Positions 41,938-51,725 of a DNA stretch of 64,000 bases are shown in pieces. Position numbers and translations under genes: made by a program. The stretch spans positions 4,076,001-4,140,000 of the forward strand of contig NZ_JAVIWJ010000001.1 in assembly GCF_034314105.1 (NCBI RefSeq), given 5' to 3'. This stretch comes from Pseudomonas sp. AB6. GTDB lineage: Bacteria; Pseudomonadota; Gammaproteobacteria; Pseudomonadales; Pseudomonadaceae. The notes below the pieces were generated by a model that worked only from the letters and a program-made list of their open reading frames with translations, searched no databases and was not told the DNA's origin. Each line of letters starts with the position of its first letter. Within the stretch, counting starts at the first letter, position 1.

Positions 41938-41972
41938 GAAAAAAAGGGTCTGGAGAATGATCTTCAGACCCT
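41938..41972 (-). terminator. Rho-independent terminator after aspA
   Basis: Read on the minus strand, an 8-bp stem AGGGTCTG/CAGACCCT (bases 41965-41972 with 41945-41952) is followed by seven T. It lies 80 bases past the aspA stop. Confidence 0.9.
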
Positions 41973-42000
41973 CAAAAGGTGAGGAGTGTCTAGTCCCTCG

Positions 42001-42036
42001 ACCTGGTGAACCTGGTGAACCTGGTGAACCTGGTGC
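42001..42036. repeat. 9-base tandem repeat, four copies
   Basis: ACCTGGTGA is repeated three times exactly and a fourth time with the last base changed to C, between the aspA stop and its terminator. It would be in the 3' untranslated part of the aspA transcript. Such short tandem arrays may vary in copy number. Confidence 0.85.
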
Positions 42037-42052
42037 GACGGGCCATTAAATG

Positions 42053-43477
<1,425 letters not shown>

Positions 43478-43629
43478 GATAGAGATAGTCTCGAAAGAGG
43501 CACGAAGAGTGCCGGAACGCTGCTGATGCTAGGCTTGTAGGCAATCCCGAGCAAATGCTGTTAAGCGCTGCCCTATGCGTAAACGGCATAATGTTCGCGT
43601 GACGTTAAGATCACAAATAGCGTACGTAG

Positions 43630-43643
43630 ACGCATGTATGCGT
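43630..43643. promoter_or_regulatory. Candidate operator palindrome upstream of LysR gene
   Basis: ACGCATGTATGCGT is a perfect 6-2-6 palindrome followed by TTTTT. It is 19 bases before the LysR start in the gap shared with aspA. It could be an autoregulatory site; a weak hairpin is the alternative. Confidence 0.4.
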
Positions 43644-43661
43644 TTTTTGGCAGGAGACACC

Positions 43662-44582
43662 ATGAATCTTGAGAGCAAATGGCTAGAGGACTTTAGTGCC
43701 TTGGCCGCGACTCGCAGTTTTTCCCAGGCGGCCCAACGCCGCTTTGTGACCCAGCCCGCCTTCAGTCGCCGAATTCGAAGCCTTGAATCAGCCTTGGGCC
43801 TAACGTTAGTCAATCGCTCGCGCACGCCCATAGAACTCACGGCTGCCGGGCAACTGTTTCTGGTGACAGCCCGCACGGTTGTTGAACAACTCGGCGAAGT
43901 GTTGCGCCATTTGCATCATCTGGAAGGCGGCCAGGGCGAGGTCATGCAGGTCGCCGCTGCGCACTCCCTGGCATTGGGCTTCTTTCCGCGCTGGATCGCT
44001 CAGTTGCGTAACGAAGGTTTAAACATTGCTACACGGTTAGTGGCGACTAACGTTGGCGAAGCGGTGCATGCCTTGCGCGAGGGCGGCTGCGATCTGATGC
44101 TGGCGTTCTATGACCCAGACGCCGCGTTGCAGATGGATAATGAGATTTTTCCATCGCTGCATTTGGGCCACACCGAAATGCTACCGGTGTGCGCTGCGAA
44201 TGCCGATGGCCAGCCGATGTTCGACCTGGAAGGCGATGCCAGCGTGCCGTTACTCGCCTACAGCGCCGGGGCGTTTCTCGGCCGCTCGGTAAATTTGTTG
44301 CTACGTCAGCGTAGCGTGCGTTTTACCACGGTCTACGAGACGGCCATGGCGGACAGCTTGAAAGGTATGGCGTTGGAAGGGCTGGGCATTGCCTGGGTGC
44401 CAGAATTGAGTGTCCATGCTGAGCTGGCGCGGGGTGAGCTAGTGGTCTGCGGTGGCGCCCAATGGCATGTACCGCTGGAAATCCGTCTGTACCGCTGCGC
44501 GTTGGTGCGTAAGGCCAATGTGCGTTTGTTGTGGCGCAAGCTGGAGACCGCGGCACAACTCGAATCGCCACGCGGCAGTTAA
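43662..44582 (+). CDS. LysR-type regulator, HypT (YjiE)-like
   Basis: A 306-residue LysR-type regulator. The opening NLESKWLEDFSALAATRSFSQAAQRRFVTQPAFSRRIRSLE is the winged helix and closely follows the HypT/YjiE group, which responds to hypochlorite through Met oxidation in E. coli. The effector domain follows (about 90-300). The ATG at 43662 with AGGAG upstream is chosen; an in-frame extension from 43575 is rejected. It is divergent from aspA and shares a gap containing a palindrome, so control of aspA or of itself is possible. Confidence 0.87.
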   Translation: MNLESKWLEDFSALAATRSFSQAAQRRFVTQPAFSRRIRSLESALGLTLVNRSRTPIELTAAGQLFLVTARTVVEQLGEVLRHLHHLEGGQGEVMQVAAAHSLALGFFPRWIAQLRNEGLNIATRLVATNVGEAVHALREGGCDLMLAFYDPDAALQMDNEIFPSLHLGHTEMLPVCAANADGQPMFDLEGDASVPLLAYSAGAFLGRSVNLLLRQRSVRFTTVYETAMADSLKGMALEGLGIAWVPELSVHAELARGELVVCGGAQWHVPLEIRLYRCALVRKANVRLLWRKLETAAQLESPRGS

Positions 44583-44767
44583 CTCACTAACAGTGCAATG
44601 GCATAGGCGCGTTTCCTACACGTTAAATTTGCGGAGACGACTTTCCCTGGTGCAAGTGTCTGAATGTATTTAGATGATCCAGGCTGTAACTTTTAGGGAG
44701 AGGGTTAATGCCCTCGACCCTACGCCAGTCATGATGATAGGCGATTAAATTTAAAAGGACTTATATA

Positions 44768-45325
44768 ATGTCAACCACCAAGCAGCCCATTTGGTTATTT
44801 GTTTTTTTCCACGATGATGTCGATGCCGCCACACAACGTATTGTTCCCCGCAACTACCTGAAAGACTGCATTATTGAAATCCAGAAAATCACCGGGCGTG
44901 AATGCATCATCGAGTACAAGCGTTCCATCGCTGGCGTGACCGACATCAACTACAAGGGCGACGCTAAAGCGGCGTTGGACAGTTGGTCCGCCAGTGTGGG
45001 GTCCTACGTTGTCCAGAATGGCCTCAGTTGGAGTAAAACCTACAGGTATCTACTGGTCACAATGCACAGTTTGGATGAGACGGTCCTGGGCGTAGCCCGG
45101 CATGGAGGAAATTGTTTAATCGCTTCCCTGGTGACGTATCAAACTATTGGCCATGAGTTAGGGCATAGTTTTAGTGCCACCCACGAAGATGCAGAGCTGG
45201 GTTACAATTCTTTTGGTATTCTCAGTGAATCCTTTTTATATCCGCATATGAGTACCGCCCGAGGCAATCTCTACCGATACAGCGCGAAGAATCGCGAACG
45301 CATCGCTAATTTTTTCAGTGAATAA
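44768..45325 (+). CDS. Predicted metzincin-like zinc metalloprotease, unknown family
   Basis: A 185-residue protein. HELGHSFSATHE at 129-140 gives HExxHxxxxxH, the zinc-binding pattern of metzincin metalloproteases (H129, H133, H139; catalytic E130), lacking the usual Gly. A Met at 161 (YPHMST) may be the Met-turn. The rest (IWLFVFFHDDVDAATQR, RYLLVTMHSLDE) looks like a compact alpha/beta domain. No signal peptide or pro-region is visible, unlike secreted metzincins, so it may be cytoplasmic or exported by another route. The gene is isolated and AT-richer. I cannot name a family. Confidence 0.7.
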   Translation: MSTTKQPIWLFVFFHDDVDAATQRIVPRNYLKDCIIEIQKITGRECIIEYKRSIAGVTDINYKGDAKAALDSWSASVGSYVVQNGLSWSKTYRYLLVTMHSLDETVLGVARHGGNCLIASLVTYQTIGHELGHSFSATHEDAELGYNSFGILSESFLYPHMSTARGNLYRYSAKNRERIANFFSE

Positions 45326-45442
45326 GCGCAATAAATGGGTGGTTGCGTCAGATATTTGGTCGTCTACGATCTCAAAACCGCGGTTGTAAAACCACTGCGG
45401 ACGGATGGTCACTAAGGGGGCTGTCTTCCCGTCGCTTTACGG

Positions 45443-45528
45443 TATACTGCGCGGCCTTTGGCCGGTTCGACCGGTCATTATTCGTACAACAAGCCACGCC
45501 GGCCCTCCCGCGTGGCTTGTTGTTTTTT
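45443..45528 (+). promoter_or_regulatory. purE leader with promoter and strong intrinsic terminator (attenuator candidate)
   Basis: A TATACT (45443-45448) is a good -10 element. The expected transcript begins near 45455 and has small GC hairpins (GGCCTTTGGCC, CCGGTTCGACCGG). It then meets a perfect 14-bp stem: ACAACAAGCCACGC at 45486-45499 with GCGTGGCTTGTTGT at 45510-45523, followed by six T. The purE start is 38 bases further. A terminator between promoter and gene suggests conditional termination of purEK, or a small RNA of about 75 bases. Confidence 0.7.
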
Positions 45529-45565
45529 GACGCGCTTGCGGGCGCCCAATAGAAGAGGCACGACG

Positions 45566-46057
45566 ATGAGCGCACTGGTTGGCGTGATCATGGGCTCTAA
45601 GTCCGATTGGTCCACCCTTAGCCACACCGCCGATATGCTGGAAAAGCTAGGCATTCCTTACGAAGTCAAAGTGGTGTCAGCTCATCGGACCCCGGACCTA
45701 CTGTTCCAGTACGCCGAGCAGGCCGAAGCGCGCGGCATTGAAGTCATCATTGCCGGTGCCGGTGGCGCTGCTCACTTGCCGGGCATGTGTGCAGCGAAGA
45801 CTCATTTGCCCGTCTTGGGCGTTCCCGTGCAGTCGTCGATGCTGTCGGGTGTCGACTCCTTGCTGTCGATTGTCCAAATGCCTGCCGGGATCCCCGTGGC
45901 TACGTTGGCGATTGGCAAAGCCGGCGCAATCAACGCTGCGTTGCTGTCGGCCAGCATCCTTGGCGCCAAGCACCCCCAATTCCATACAGTGCTGAAAAAA
46001 TTCCGCGCTGAGCAGACAGACAGTGTCCTGGATAATCCAGATCCGCGCGACGCCTGA
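45566..46057 (+). CDS. purE: N5-carboxyaminoimidazole ribonucleotide mutase
   Basis: A 163-residue class I PurE, which moves the carboxyl group of N5-CAIR to form CAIR in purine synthesis. VGVIMGSKSDWSTLSHTADMLEKLGIPYEVKVVSAHRTPD (4-43) is the signature, with the MGSKSD phosphate loop and the AHRTP His. AGAGGAAHLPGM follows. The ATG at 45566 is used; an in-frame extension through the leader terminator is rejected. Co-transcribed with purK nine bases downstream. Confidence 0.97.
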   Translation: MSALVGVIMGSKSDWSTLSHTADMLEKLGIPYEVKVVSAHRTPDLLFQYAEQAEARGIEVIIAGAGGAAHLPGMCAAKTHLPVLGVPVQSSMLSGVDSLLSIVQMPAGIPVATLAIGKAGAINAALLSASILGAKHPQFHTVLKKFRAEQTDSVLDNPDPRDA

Positions 46058-46066
46058 GGTTTTTCC

Positions 46067-47149
46067 ATGAAAATCGGTGTAATCGGTGGCGGCCAGTTGG
46101 GCCGCATGTTGGCTCTCGCGGGTACGCCGCTGGGAATGAACTTCGCTTTCCTTGACCCCGCCCCAGACGCTTGTGCGGCTGCGCTGGGCGAGCATTTGCG
46201 TGCCGATTATGGCGATCAGGATCACTTGCGTCAGTTGGCCGATGAAGTTGATCTGGTTACCTTTGAATTCGAAAGCGTTCCGGCAGAAACCGTGGCTTTC
46301 TTGTCGCAGTTCGTCCCGGTATACCCCAGCGCCGAAGCCCTGCGGATTGCCCGTGATCGCCTGTTCGAAAAGAGCATGTTCAAAGACCTCGGCATTCCGA
46401 CCCCAGCGTTCGCCGATATCCAGTCGCAAACCGATCTGGATGCAGCAATCGCTGTTATCGGTCTGCCTGCGGTGTTAAAAACCCGTACTCTCGGTTATGA
46501 CGGCAAGGGCCAAAAAGTCCTGCGCACTTCGGCAGACGTGCTCAACACCTTTGCTGAACTGGGCAGCGTAGCCTGCTTGCTGGAAGGTTTCGTACCCTTC
46601 ACTGGCGAAGTGTCGCTAATCGCCGTGCGTGGTCGAGATGGCGAGACACGTTTTTACCCGTTGGTTCACAACACCCATGACAACGGCATTCTGCGCCTGT
46701 CGATTGCCAGCACGAACCATCCGTTGCAGACCTTGGCCGAAGATTACGCCGGTCGCGTGCTTAAGCAGCTCGATTACGTTGGTGTGTTAGCGTTCGAATA
46801 TTTCGAGGTTGATGGTGGGCTGAAAGCCAACGAAATTGCACCGCGGGTTCACAACTCCGGGCATTGGACCACCGAAGGTGCCGAATGCAGTCAATTCGAA
46901 AATCACCTTCGAGCGGTGGCGGGTTTGCCGCTGGGTTCGACGGCCAAGATCGGTGAGAGCGCGATGCTCAATTTCATTGGTGAAGTGCCAGCCGTTGATA
47001 AGGTCATGGCCATTAACGATTGCCACCTTCACCACTATGGCAAGGCGTTCAAGGTCGGGCGTAAAGTCGGGCATGCAACCTTGCGTTGCGTTGATCGGGC
47101 GACCCTCGACCAGCAGATCAAGAAGGTTGAAGCACTGATCAAGGCCTGA
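46067..47149 (+). CDS. purK: N5-carboxyaminoimidazole ribonucleotide synthase
   Basis: A 360-residue ATP-grasp enzyme that carboxylates AIR with ATP and bicarbonate, making the substrate of PurE. IGVIGGGQLGRMLALAGTPLG is the N-terminal nucleotide fold; LKTRTLGYDGKGQKVL (about 140-155) the ATP-grasp loop; and EVSLIAVRGRDGETRFYPLVHN and NEIAPRVHNSGHWT the metal and ATP binding sites. Forms an operon with purE. Confidence 0.97.
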   Translation: MKIGVIGGGQLGRMLALAGTPLGMNFAFLDPAPDACAAALGEHLRADYGDQDHLRQLADEVDLVTFEFESVPAETVAFLSQFVPVYPSAEALRIARDRLFEKSMFKDLGIPTPAFADIQSQTDLDAAIAVIGLPAVLKTRTLGYDGKGQKVLRTSADVLNTFAELGSVACLLEGFVPFTGEVSLIAVRGRDGETRFYPLVHNTHDNGILRLSIASTNHPLQTLAEDYAGRVLKQLDYVGVLAFEYFEVDGGLKANEIAPRVHNSGHWTTEGAECSQFENHLRAVAGLPLGSTAKIGESAMLNFIGEVPAVDKVMAINDCHLHHYGKAFKVGRKVGHATLRCVDRATLDQQIKKVEALIKA

Positions 47150-47307
47150 TCCCAGGCCTACTTCATTTATCGTTTAGCGTGCCAGACGCTACGATTGTTT
47201 GGCTTCCCCCGCTTCCCAAGGAACCAATAGCGCTCATTGCTCTCAGATGGCAGGATGCCGACGCCTTATCAGGCTCGGCATATCCAGTTCATACAGAGGG
47301 AAATGGC

Positions 47308-47553
47308 ATGGGAATTATTGGAACCATCTTTATCGGCCTGATTGTTGGCCTATTGGCGCGATTCATTAAGCCAGGCGATGACAGCATGGGTTGGATCATG
47401 ACCATTTTGCTGGGTATCGGTGGCTCGCTAGCGGCGACTTACGGTGGTCAGGCACTGGGCATCTATCAAGCGGGCCAAGGTGCTGGCTTCTTGGGTGCAT
47501 TGGTGGGTGCGGTCATCCTGCTCGTTATTTATGGCATGCTCAAAAAAGACTGA
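47308..47553 (+). CDS. GlsB/YeaQ/YmgE family membrane protein
   Basis: An 81-residue protein of three hydrophobic segments, opening MGIIGTIFIGLIVGLLARFIKPG with a GWIMTILLGIGGSLAATYGGQALG middle. This is the GlsB/YeaQ/YmgE (transglycosylase-associated) family of small inner-membrane proteins linked to stress; the exact role is unknown. AGAGGG precedes the ATG at 47308. An in-frame upstream extension is rejected. Confidence 0.87.
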   Translation: MGIIGTIFIGLIVGLLARFIKPGDDSMGWIMTILLGIGGSLAATYGGQALGIYQAGQGAGFLGALVGAVILLVIYGMLKKD

Positions 47554-47640
47554 CAGTAATTCATCAGCCCTCTGCGCTAATGCAGCGTAGGGGGCTAGAA
47601 TGTCCGGCATTATTTATTACGTTATGTTGCCGAGCCAATT

Positions 47641-48174
47641 ATGCGTCGCCTGCTCCTAATCACAGTTTTGTTGTCTTGCGGGCTTGCTCACGCCGAATTG
47701 CCAGAAACCGATTGGCTCGAATTGATGCCGAAGTCGGATCAAAAAGCCCTCGAAGCCATGCCTGAAATCGACCATAACTCCCCGGAAGCTCAGGGAACGT
47801 TTGACAGCAAAGGCGGCTTGAAACAAAGCAAGGGTCTGCCCGCCGTGATGTATTCGGCCAAGACTGTGGCGGCCATGAACGGCAAGGATATTCGTATCGG
47901 TGGTTATCCCGTGCCGCTGGAGACGGATGCGAAAGGCCGCAGCACGCTGTTTTTCCTCGTTCCGTACCCAGGCGCTTGCATCCATGTGCCGCCACCGCCA
48001 CCCAATCAACTGGTACTGGTGCGCTACCCCAAAGGTTTAAAACTCAACGATATCTACACGCCGCTATGGGTGGTGGGTACGTTGAAAGTCGAGAAGGTCA
48101 GTAATGACATGGCCGATGCGGCTTATGCGTTGGATGCTTTGAAGGTCCGCGTTGTAGTGGAAGCGGACCTATAG
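47641..48174 (+). CDS. DUF3299 periplasmic or lipoprotein-like protein
   Basis: A 177-residue exported protein. The signal (MRRLLLITVLLSCGLAHAE) contains an LSCG stretch that could be a lipobox, though the cleavage AHA-E is also possible. IRIGGYPVPLETDAKGRSTLFFLVPYPGACIHVPPPPPNQLVLV is the DUF3299 core, with a conserved Cys-His pair (ACIHVPPPPPNQ). The function is unknown; some members lie near metal or ABC transporter genes, but here neighbours give no clue. Confidence 0.85.
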   Translation: MRRLLLITVLLSCGLAHAELPETDWLELMPKSDQKALEAMPEIDHNSPEAQGTFDSKGGLKQSKGLPAVMYSAKTVAAMNGKDIRIGGYPVPLETDAKGRSTLFFLVPYPGACIHVPPPPPNQLVLVRYPKGLKLNDIYTPLWVVGTLKVEKVSNDMADAAYALDALKVRVVVEADL

Positions 48175-48182
48175 GCCGAACC

Positions 48183-49082
48183 TTAGAGGGGTTCGCTGCA
48201 GATGCTTACCGTCAATCGATGCGAAGCGTCGGGTGCAAGCGTTACGACATCACCCATGACGTTGGCAGTTTCTACACAGACCATATCTTGCCAGCCGTCA
48301 TTGGCCATATCGCTGAAGCCTTTCGCACGCTCGGTCCAGGGGTTCCAGACCACCGTGGACCTCGAGCCTCGGGTGTTGACGACGATGCGACGATTCCAGC
48401 CTGGGTCAACCACGCTCAAATGATTCGGCGTATTGAGGTAGATGCGATCGGTTTCACTGGCGAAATGCAGGGCGCCCGACTGAATGGCCTCCTGCCACCC
48501 ATGCGCAGTGTCGATATAACGCAGCCCGTCCAGACCGTCTACGCTGACATGGCGCACATCACTCACCGCGAAATAACTGTGCAGCGCTTGGCTTAGCGTG
48601 ACGTCCTCAGGACCATTGTTGTGGCTGATAAGGCTGACGTGAAGCTGAGTGTCCAAGCGAATACTCAATTTAAGCGCGACGCTGTGGGGCCAGCCGGGCA
48701 ATTGGCCTTCGGCTTCTGGCAGCACAAATTCTACTAATAGAGCTTCACCGTCATTACTGATTCCTAGCAGCTCCCAGTCTAGGGCACGAACTTCGCCATG
48801 GGCCTTTGCCGGTTCAGCGCTTTGACGCATGGCCTGCACGCTGTCGGGATTACGTTCAAAATTGCCAAACCACGGCCAGCAGATCGGAATCCCGGTACGA
48901 ATCGGCTTGCCCTGTTTGAACGTAGCCTGTTTGTTCAACCAGATCAGCGGCTGCTCGCCCTCTATCTGATAACTCAGGATGTGTGCACCTTGCTGGGCGA
49001 CAAGTAACTCGGCCCGGCCGTGACGGATGCGCCAGCAGTCCAGTTCATCGAGTTTGATGGTTTCAACGTTGGGCGTTGGCAT
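48183..49082 (-). CDS. D-hexose-6-phosphate mutarotase (YeaD-like)
   Basis: A 299-residue galactose-mutarotase-like protein of the YeaD/Ymr099c group, which interconverts anomers of glucose 6-phosphate. RHGRAELLVAQQGAHILSYQ (about 20-39), GIPICWPWFGNFE (about 65-77), and later LHSYFAVSDV with the catalytic His and NPWTERAKGFSDM match the group. Cytoplasmic; the ATG at 49082 is used. No sugar-utilisation operon is around it. Confidence 0.92.
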   Translation of the reverse strand: MPTPNVETIKLDELDCWRIRHGRAELLVAQQGAHILSYQIEGEQPLIWLNKQATFKQGKPIRTGIPICWPWFGNFERNPDSVQAMRQSAEPAKAHGEVRALDWELLGISNDGEALLVEFVLPEAEGQLPGWPHSVALKLSIRLDTQLHVSLISHNNGPEDVTLSQALHSYFAVSDVRHVSVDGLDGLRYIDTAHGWQEAIQSGALHFASETDRIYLNTPNHLSVVDPGWNRRIVVNTRGSRSTVVWNPWTERAKGFSDMANDGWQDMVCVETANVMGDVVTLAPDASHRLTVSICSEPL

Positions 49083-49164
49083 GCGAGGGCTCTCACTTAA
49101 GGACAGTGATAAAAGTAGACCGTGTTGTGGCCAACGAGTTTACCTCGACATGCCTAACCCCGGA

Positions 49165-49566
49165 TTAACGCCGTGCGGGCACCGAACGAGTGCGGCCGCT
49201 ACCATCGATGGCAACGAACACAAATACCGCTTCGGTGACTTTGCGCCATTCACTGGACAAGGGGTCATCGCTCCATACTTCGACCATCATCTGGATTGAG
49301 CTGCGGCCAATTTCCAATGCCTGCGTATAGAACGACAGCTGCGCGCCGACGGCTACCGGAACTAGAAACGTCATGCGGTCAATGGCCACGGTTGCGACGC
49401 GGCCGCCAGCGACTTTGCTCGCCATGGCCGTGCCCGCCAAGTCCATCTGCGAGACCAGCCAGCCGCCAAAAATATCGCCGAAACCGTTGGTTTCACGGGG
49501 CAACGCCGTAATTTGCAACGCAAGGTCGCCTTGTGGAATCGGATCTTCTTGTTCGAGTTCGATCAT
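49165..49566 (-). CDS. yciA: Acyl-CoA thioesterase YciA
   Basis: A 133-residue hotdog thioesterase that releases free CoA from short and medium acyl-CoA. ALPRETNGFGDIFGGWLVSQMDLAGTAMASKVAGGRVATVAIDRMTFL carries the family Asp and the HotDog helix. The length and sequence fit YciA. It is shorter than the paralog at 19.2 kb. The start is ATG at 49566. Confidence 0.92.
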   Translation of the reverse strand: MIELEQEDPIPQGDLALQITALPRETNGFGDIFGGWLVSQMDLAGTAMASKVAGGRVATVAIDRMTFLVPVAVGAQLSFYTQALEIGRSSIQMMVEVWSDDPLSSEWRKVTEAVFVFVAIDGSGRTRSVPARR

Positions 49567-49996
49567 GCCTAGGGTGCCTCTGACCCATGACTCTCATTAT
49601 TTTTTGCCGCGGTGAAAAGACATTAAAAACGCAGATTGTGAACAGACTATGTCCACACGTTTTAGCGCGTCTTATAGGGAAACTCTGCGAAAACGGCTGT
49701 TTAAAGCAGCAGCGACTTCGCACAGCACCCCGCAGCTTGTCTTTAGCGGTCCGCGAGTATATCGGGCGATGCGTCACACGACGACCGTTCGGTTCTCATT
49801 TCGACAACGTAAACCTTCTTGCTGTGTGCTTTTTTAAGAGTTTGCTATCTTGCCGGACCTAGACAGCTTTGGATCGTCCTGTCTGTCAGGCAATTTTGAT
49901 GCCTGCGTCAGAGTTTTCTTTAGCGTATGAGTGTGCAGTCCGTCAGGTATTGGCCAGCGTTGCTAATGCCCACCCATCTCAAGAGAAGTCCTTGTT
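49567..49996. other. 430-base gap, no gene recognised
   Basis: No convincing gene, repeat or terminator was found. It must hold promoters for yciA (leftward) and the MFS gene (rightward). A TATCTT at 49846-49851 is a weak -10 candidate without a well-placed -35. Short frames across it lack ribosome binding sites. Confidence 0.4.
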
Positions 49997-51286
49997 ATGT
50001 CCACCGTGCCTTCAAATACCGCGCAGGCCTCGCGCCAGTTGACTCGTAACGACTATAAAACCTTGTCGTTATCTGCATTGGGCGGTGCGTTGGAATTTTA
50101 CGACTTCATCATTTTTGTATTTTTCGCCACTGTGGTTGGCAAATTATTTTTCCCGGCGGACATGCCGGAGTGGCTGCGGCTGATGCAAACCTTCGGTATT
50201 TTCGCCGCCGGTTACCTGGCCCGGCCGTTGGGCGGCATCGTCATGGCGCACTTTGGCGACCTTTTGGGGCGCAAGAAGATGTTCACCCTGAGCATTTTTC
50301 TGATGGCTGTGCCAACGCTGCTCATGGGTTTACTACCGACTTACGCGCAGATTGGCCTTCTGGCGCCAATGCTGCTGCTATTGATGCGGATTATTCAGGG
50401 TGCGGCGATTGGCGGCGAAGTGCCCGGTGCTTGGGTGTTTGTGTCCGAGCATGTGCCTGCGCGCAGCATCGGTTACGCCTGCGGAACCCTAACTGCTGGC
50501 CTAACGGCAGGTATCCTGCTGGGCTCACTGGTCGCAACGCTGATCAATAGTCTCTATAACGCGCAGGAAATGCTCGACTACGCATGGCGAATTCCATTCT
50601 TACTGGGCGGCGTGTTTGGTCTGCTGTCTGTCTACCTGCGCCGCTGGCTGCACGAAACCCCGGTGTTTGCCGAGCTTCAACTGCGCAAAGCGTTGGCAGA
50701 AGAAGTGCCGCTCAAGGCTGTGCTACGCGATCATCGTGGGCCGATTGTGCTGTCAATGCTGCTGACCTGGATGCTCTCGGCGGCCATCATCGTCGTGATT
50801 TTGATGACCCCAACCGTGCTGCAAACGGTTTATGGCTTCTCACCGGCGACCGCACTGAAAGCCAACAGCCTGGCAATCGTCTGCCTAAGCCTGGGCTGCG
50901 TCGGTGCGGGATGGCTGACGGATCGTTTCGGCGCAGGTTGGGTATTTATTTTCGGTTGCTTAGGTCTGCTGGTCAGCTCGTGGACTTTCTATCACACCCT
51001 TCAAGCCCACCCAGATGCGTTGTTTCCGATGTACGCGATAACTGGATTGTTCGTCGGCGTGGTCGGCGCTGTTCCGTTTGTTATGGTCCTTGCGTTTCCT
51101 GCTGTCGTGCGGTTTTCAGGGTTGTCGTTTTCTTACAACCTCGCTTACGCAATCTTCGGCGGCCTGACACCGATGGTCGTCACGCTAATGCTCAAGAACA
51201 GCCCAATGGGGCCGGCTTGGTATGTAGCGGCTCTGTGTGTGATGGGAATGTTGATTGGGGTGTATTTGTTGCGTAAGCGCGCCTAA
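49997..51286 (+). CDS. MFS transporter, metabolite:H+ symporter (MHS) type
   Basis: A 429-residue 12-segment transporter. LSLSALGGALEFYDFIIFVFFA (about 24-45) matches the MHS-family opening with the conserved Asp, and GYLARPLGGIVMAHFGDLLGRKKM (about 72-95) the loop 2-3 GxxxDxxGRRK signature. The MHS group imports organic acids (citrate, dicarboxylates, alpha-ketoglutarate, shikimate), but the substrate here is not predictable. It is alone, with no regulator or catabolic gene beside it. Confidence 0.9.
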   Translation: MSTVPSNTAQASRQLTRNDYKTLSLSALGGALEFYDFIIFVFFATVVGKLFFPADMPEWLRLMQTFGIFAAGYLARPLGGIVMAHFGDLLGRKKMFTLSIFLMAVPTLLMGLLPTYAQIGLLAPMLLLLMRIIQGAAIGGEVPGAWVFVSEHVPARSIGYACGTLTAGLTAGILLGSLVATLINSLYNAQEMLDYAWRIPFLLGGVFGLLSVYLRRWLHETPVFAELQLRKALAEEVPLKAVLRDHRGPIVLSMLLTWMLSAAIIVVILMTPTVLQTVYGFSPATALKANSLAIVCLSLGCVGAGWLTDRFGAGWVFIFGCLGLLVSSWTFYHTLQAHPDALFPMYAITGLFVGVVGAVPFVMVLAFPAVVRFSGLSFSYNLAYAIFGGLTPMVVTLMLKNSPMGPAWYVAALCVMGMLIGVYLLRKRA

Positions 51287-51631
51287 CTGGATTCGCTTTT
51301 GAAGCAGAGGCTGGGCTGGTCGCTAAAGGAGATCTTGAACGCGATCTTGGTGCGCGGCTTGAATAACTAGAGCTGCTGACTCGACTGCATTGGGCGATGT
51401 GCTTAGCCACACTTTAGGCGCAGTGACGATGGGAGATGTGGCGAGCAGATAAAAGATCGCCACGACCAAGGCTGCGATGAATTGGACGGCCTATTTTCCA
51501 TTCAAGCAGCAGGCAAAAATGAATGTCTATTTGTTACGAAAAACCTTGCTGTTGCTGTCCATAAAACCGCTGAGCGCCAATCCCTTCAAAGCCTCCAGCT
51601 ATTTGCCGCCAATATTAAATCTGCCGATGGT
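51287..51631. other. Gap before pstS Pho box, no gene seen
   Basis: About 345 bases without a recognisable gene; two short overlapping frames near 51480-51660 have no ribosome binding site. The Pho box follows at its right end. Confidence 0.4.
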
Positions 51632-51660
51632 CAGTCATTTTTTTGTCATATTGCTTTCAT
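51632..51660 (+). promoter_or_regulatory. pstS: Pho box array upstream of pstS
   Basis: Three PhoB half-sites on an 11-base period: CAGTCAT (51632-51638), TTGTCAT (51643-51649) and CTTTCAT (51654-51660), against the known CTGTCAT consensus. It begins 94 bases before the pstS start. Induction under phosphate limitation is expected. Confidence 0.8.
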
Positions 51661-51725
51661 AGAGTAGTCACCCGGCATTTAGATGAGGCCGATTTAGTAC
51701 CTATAAAATTTTGCAGGAGCAAGGT

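Noticed and set aside
45486..45528. Terminator of the metalloprotease gene
   Set aside because: It is about 160 bases past that stop and lies downstream of a good -10 element, so it fits the purE leader better; not fully excluded.
45458..45565. An N-terminal extension of purE
   Set aside because: It runs through the strong terminator stem and PurE already starts normally at 45566.
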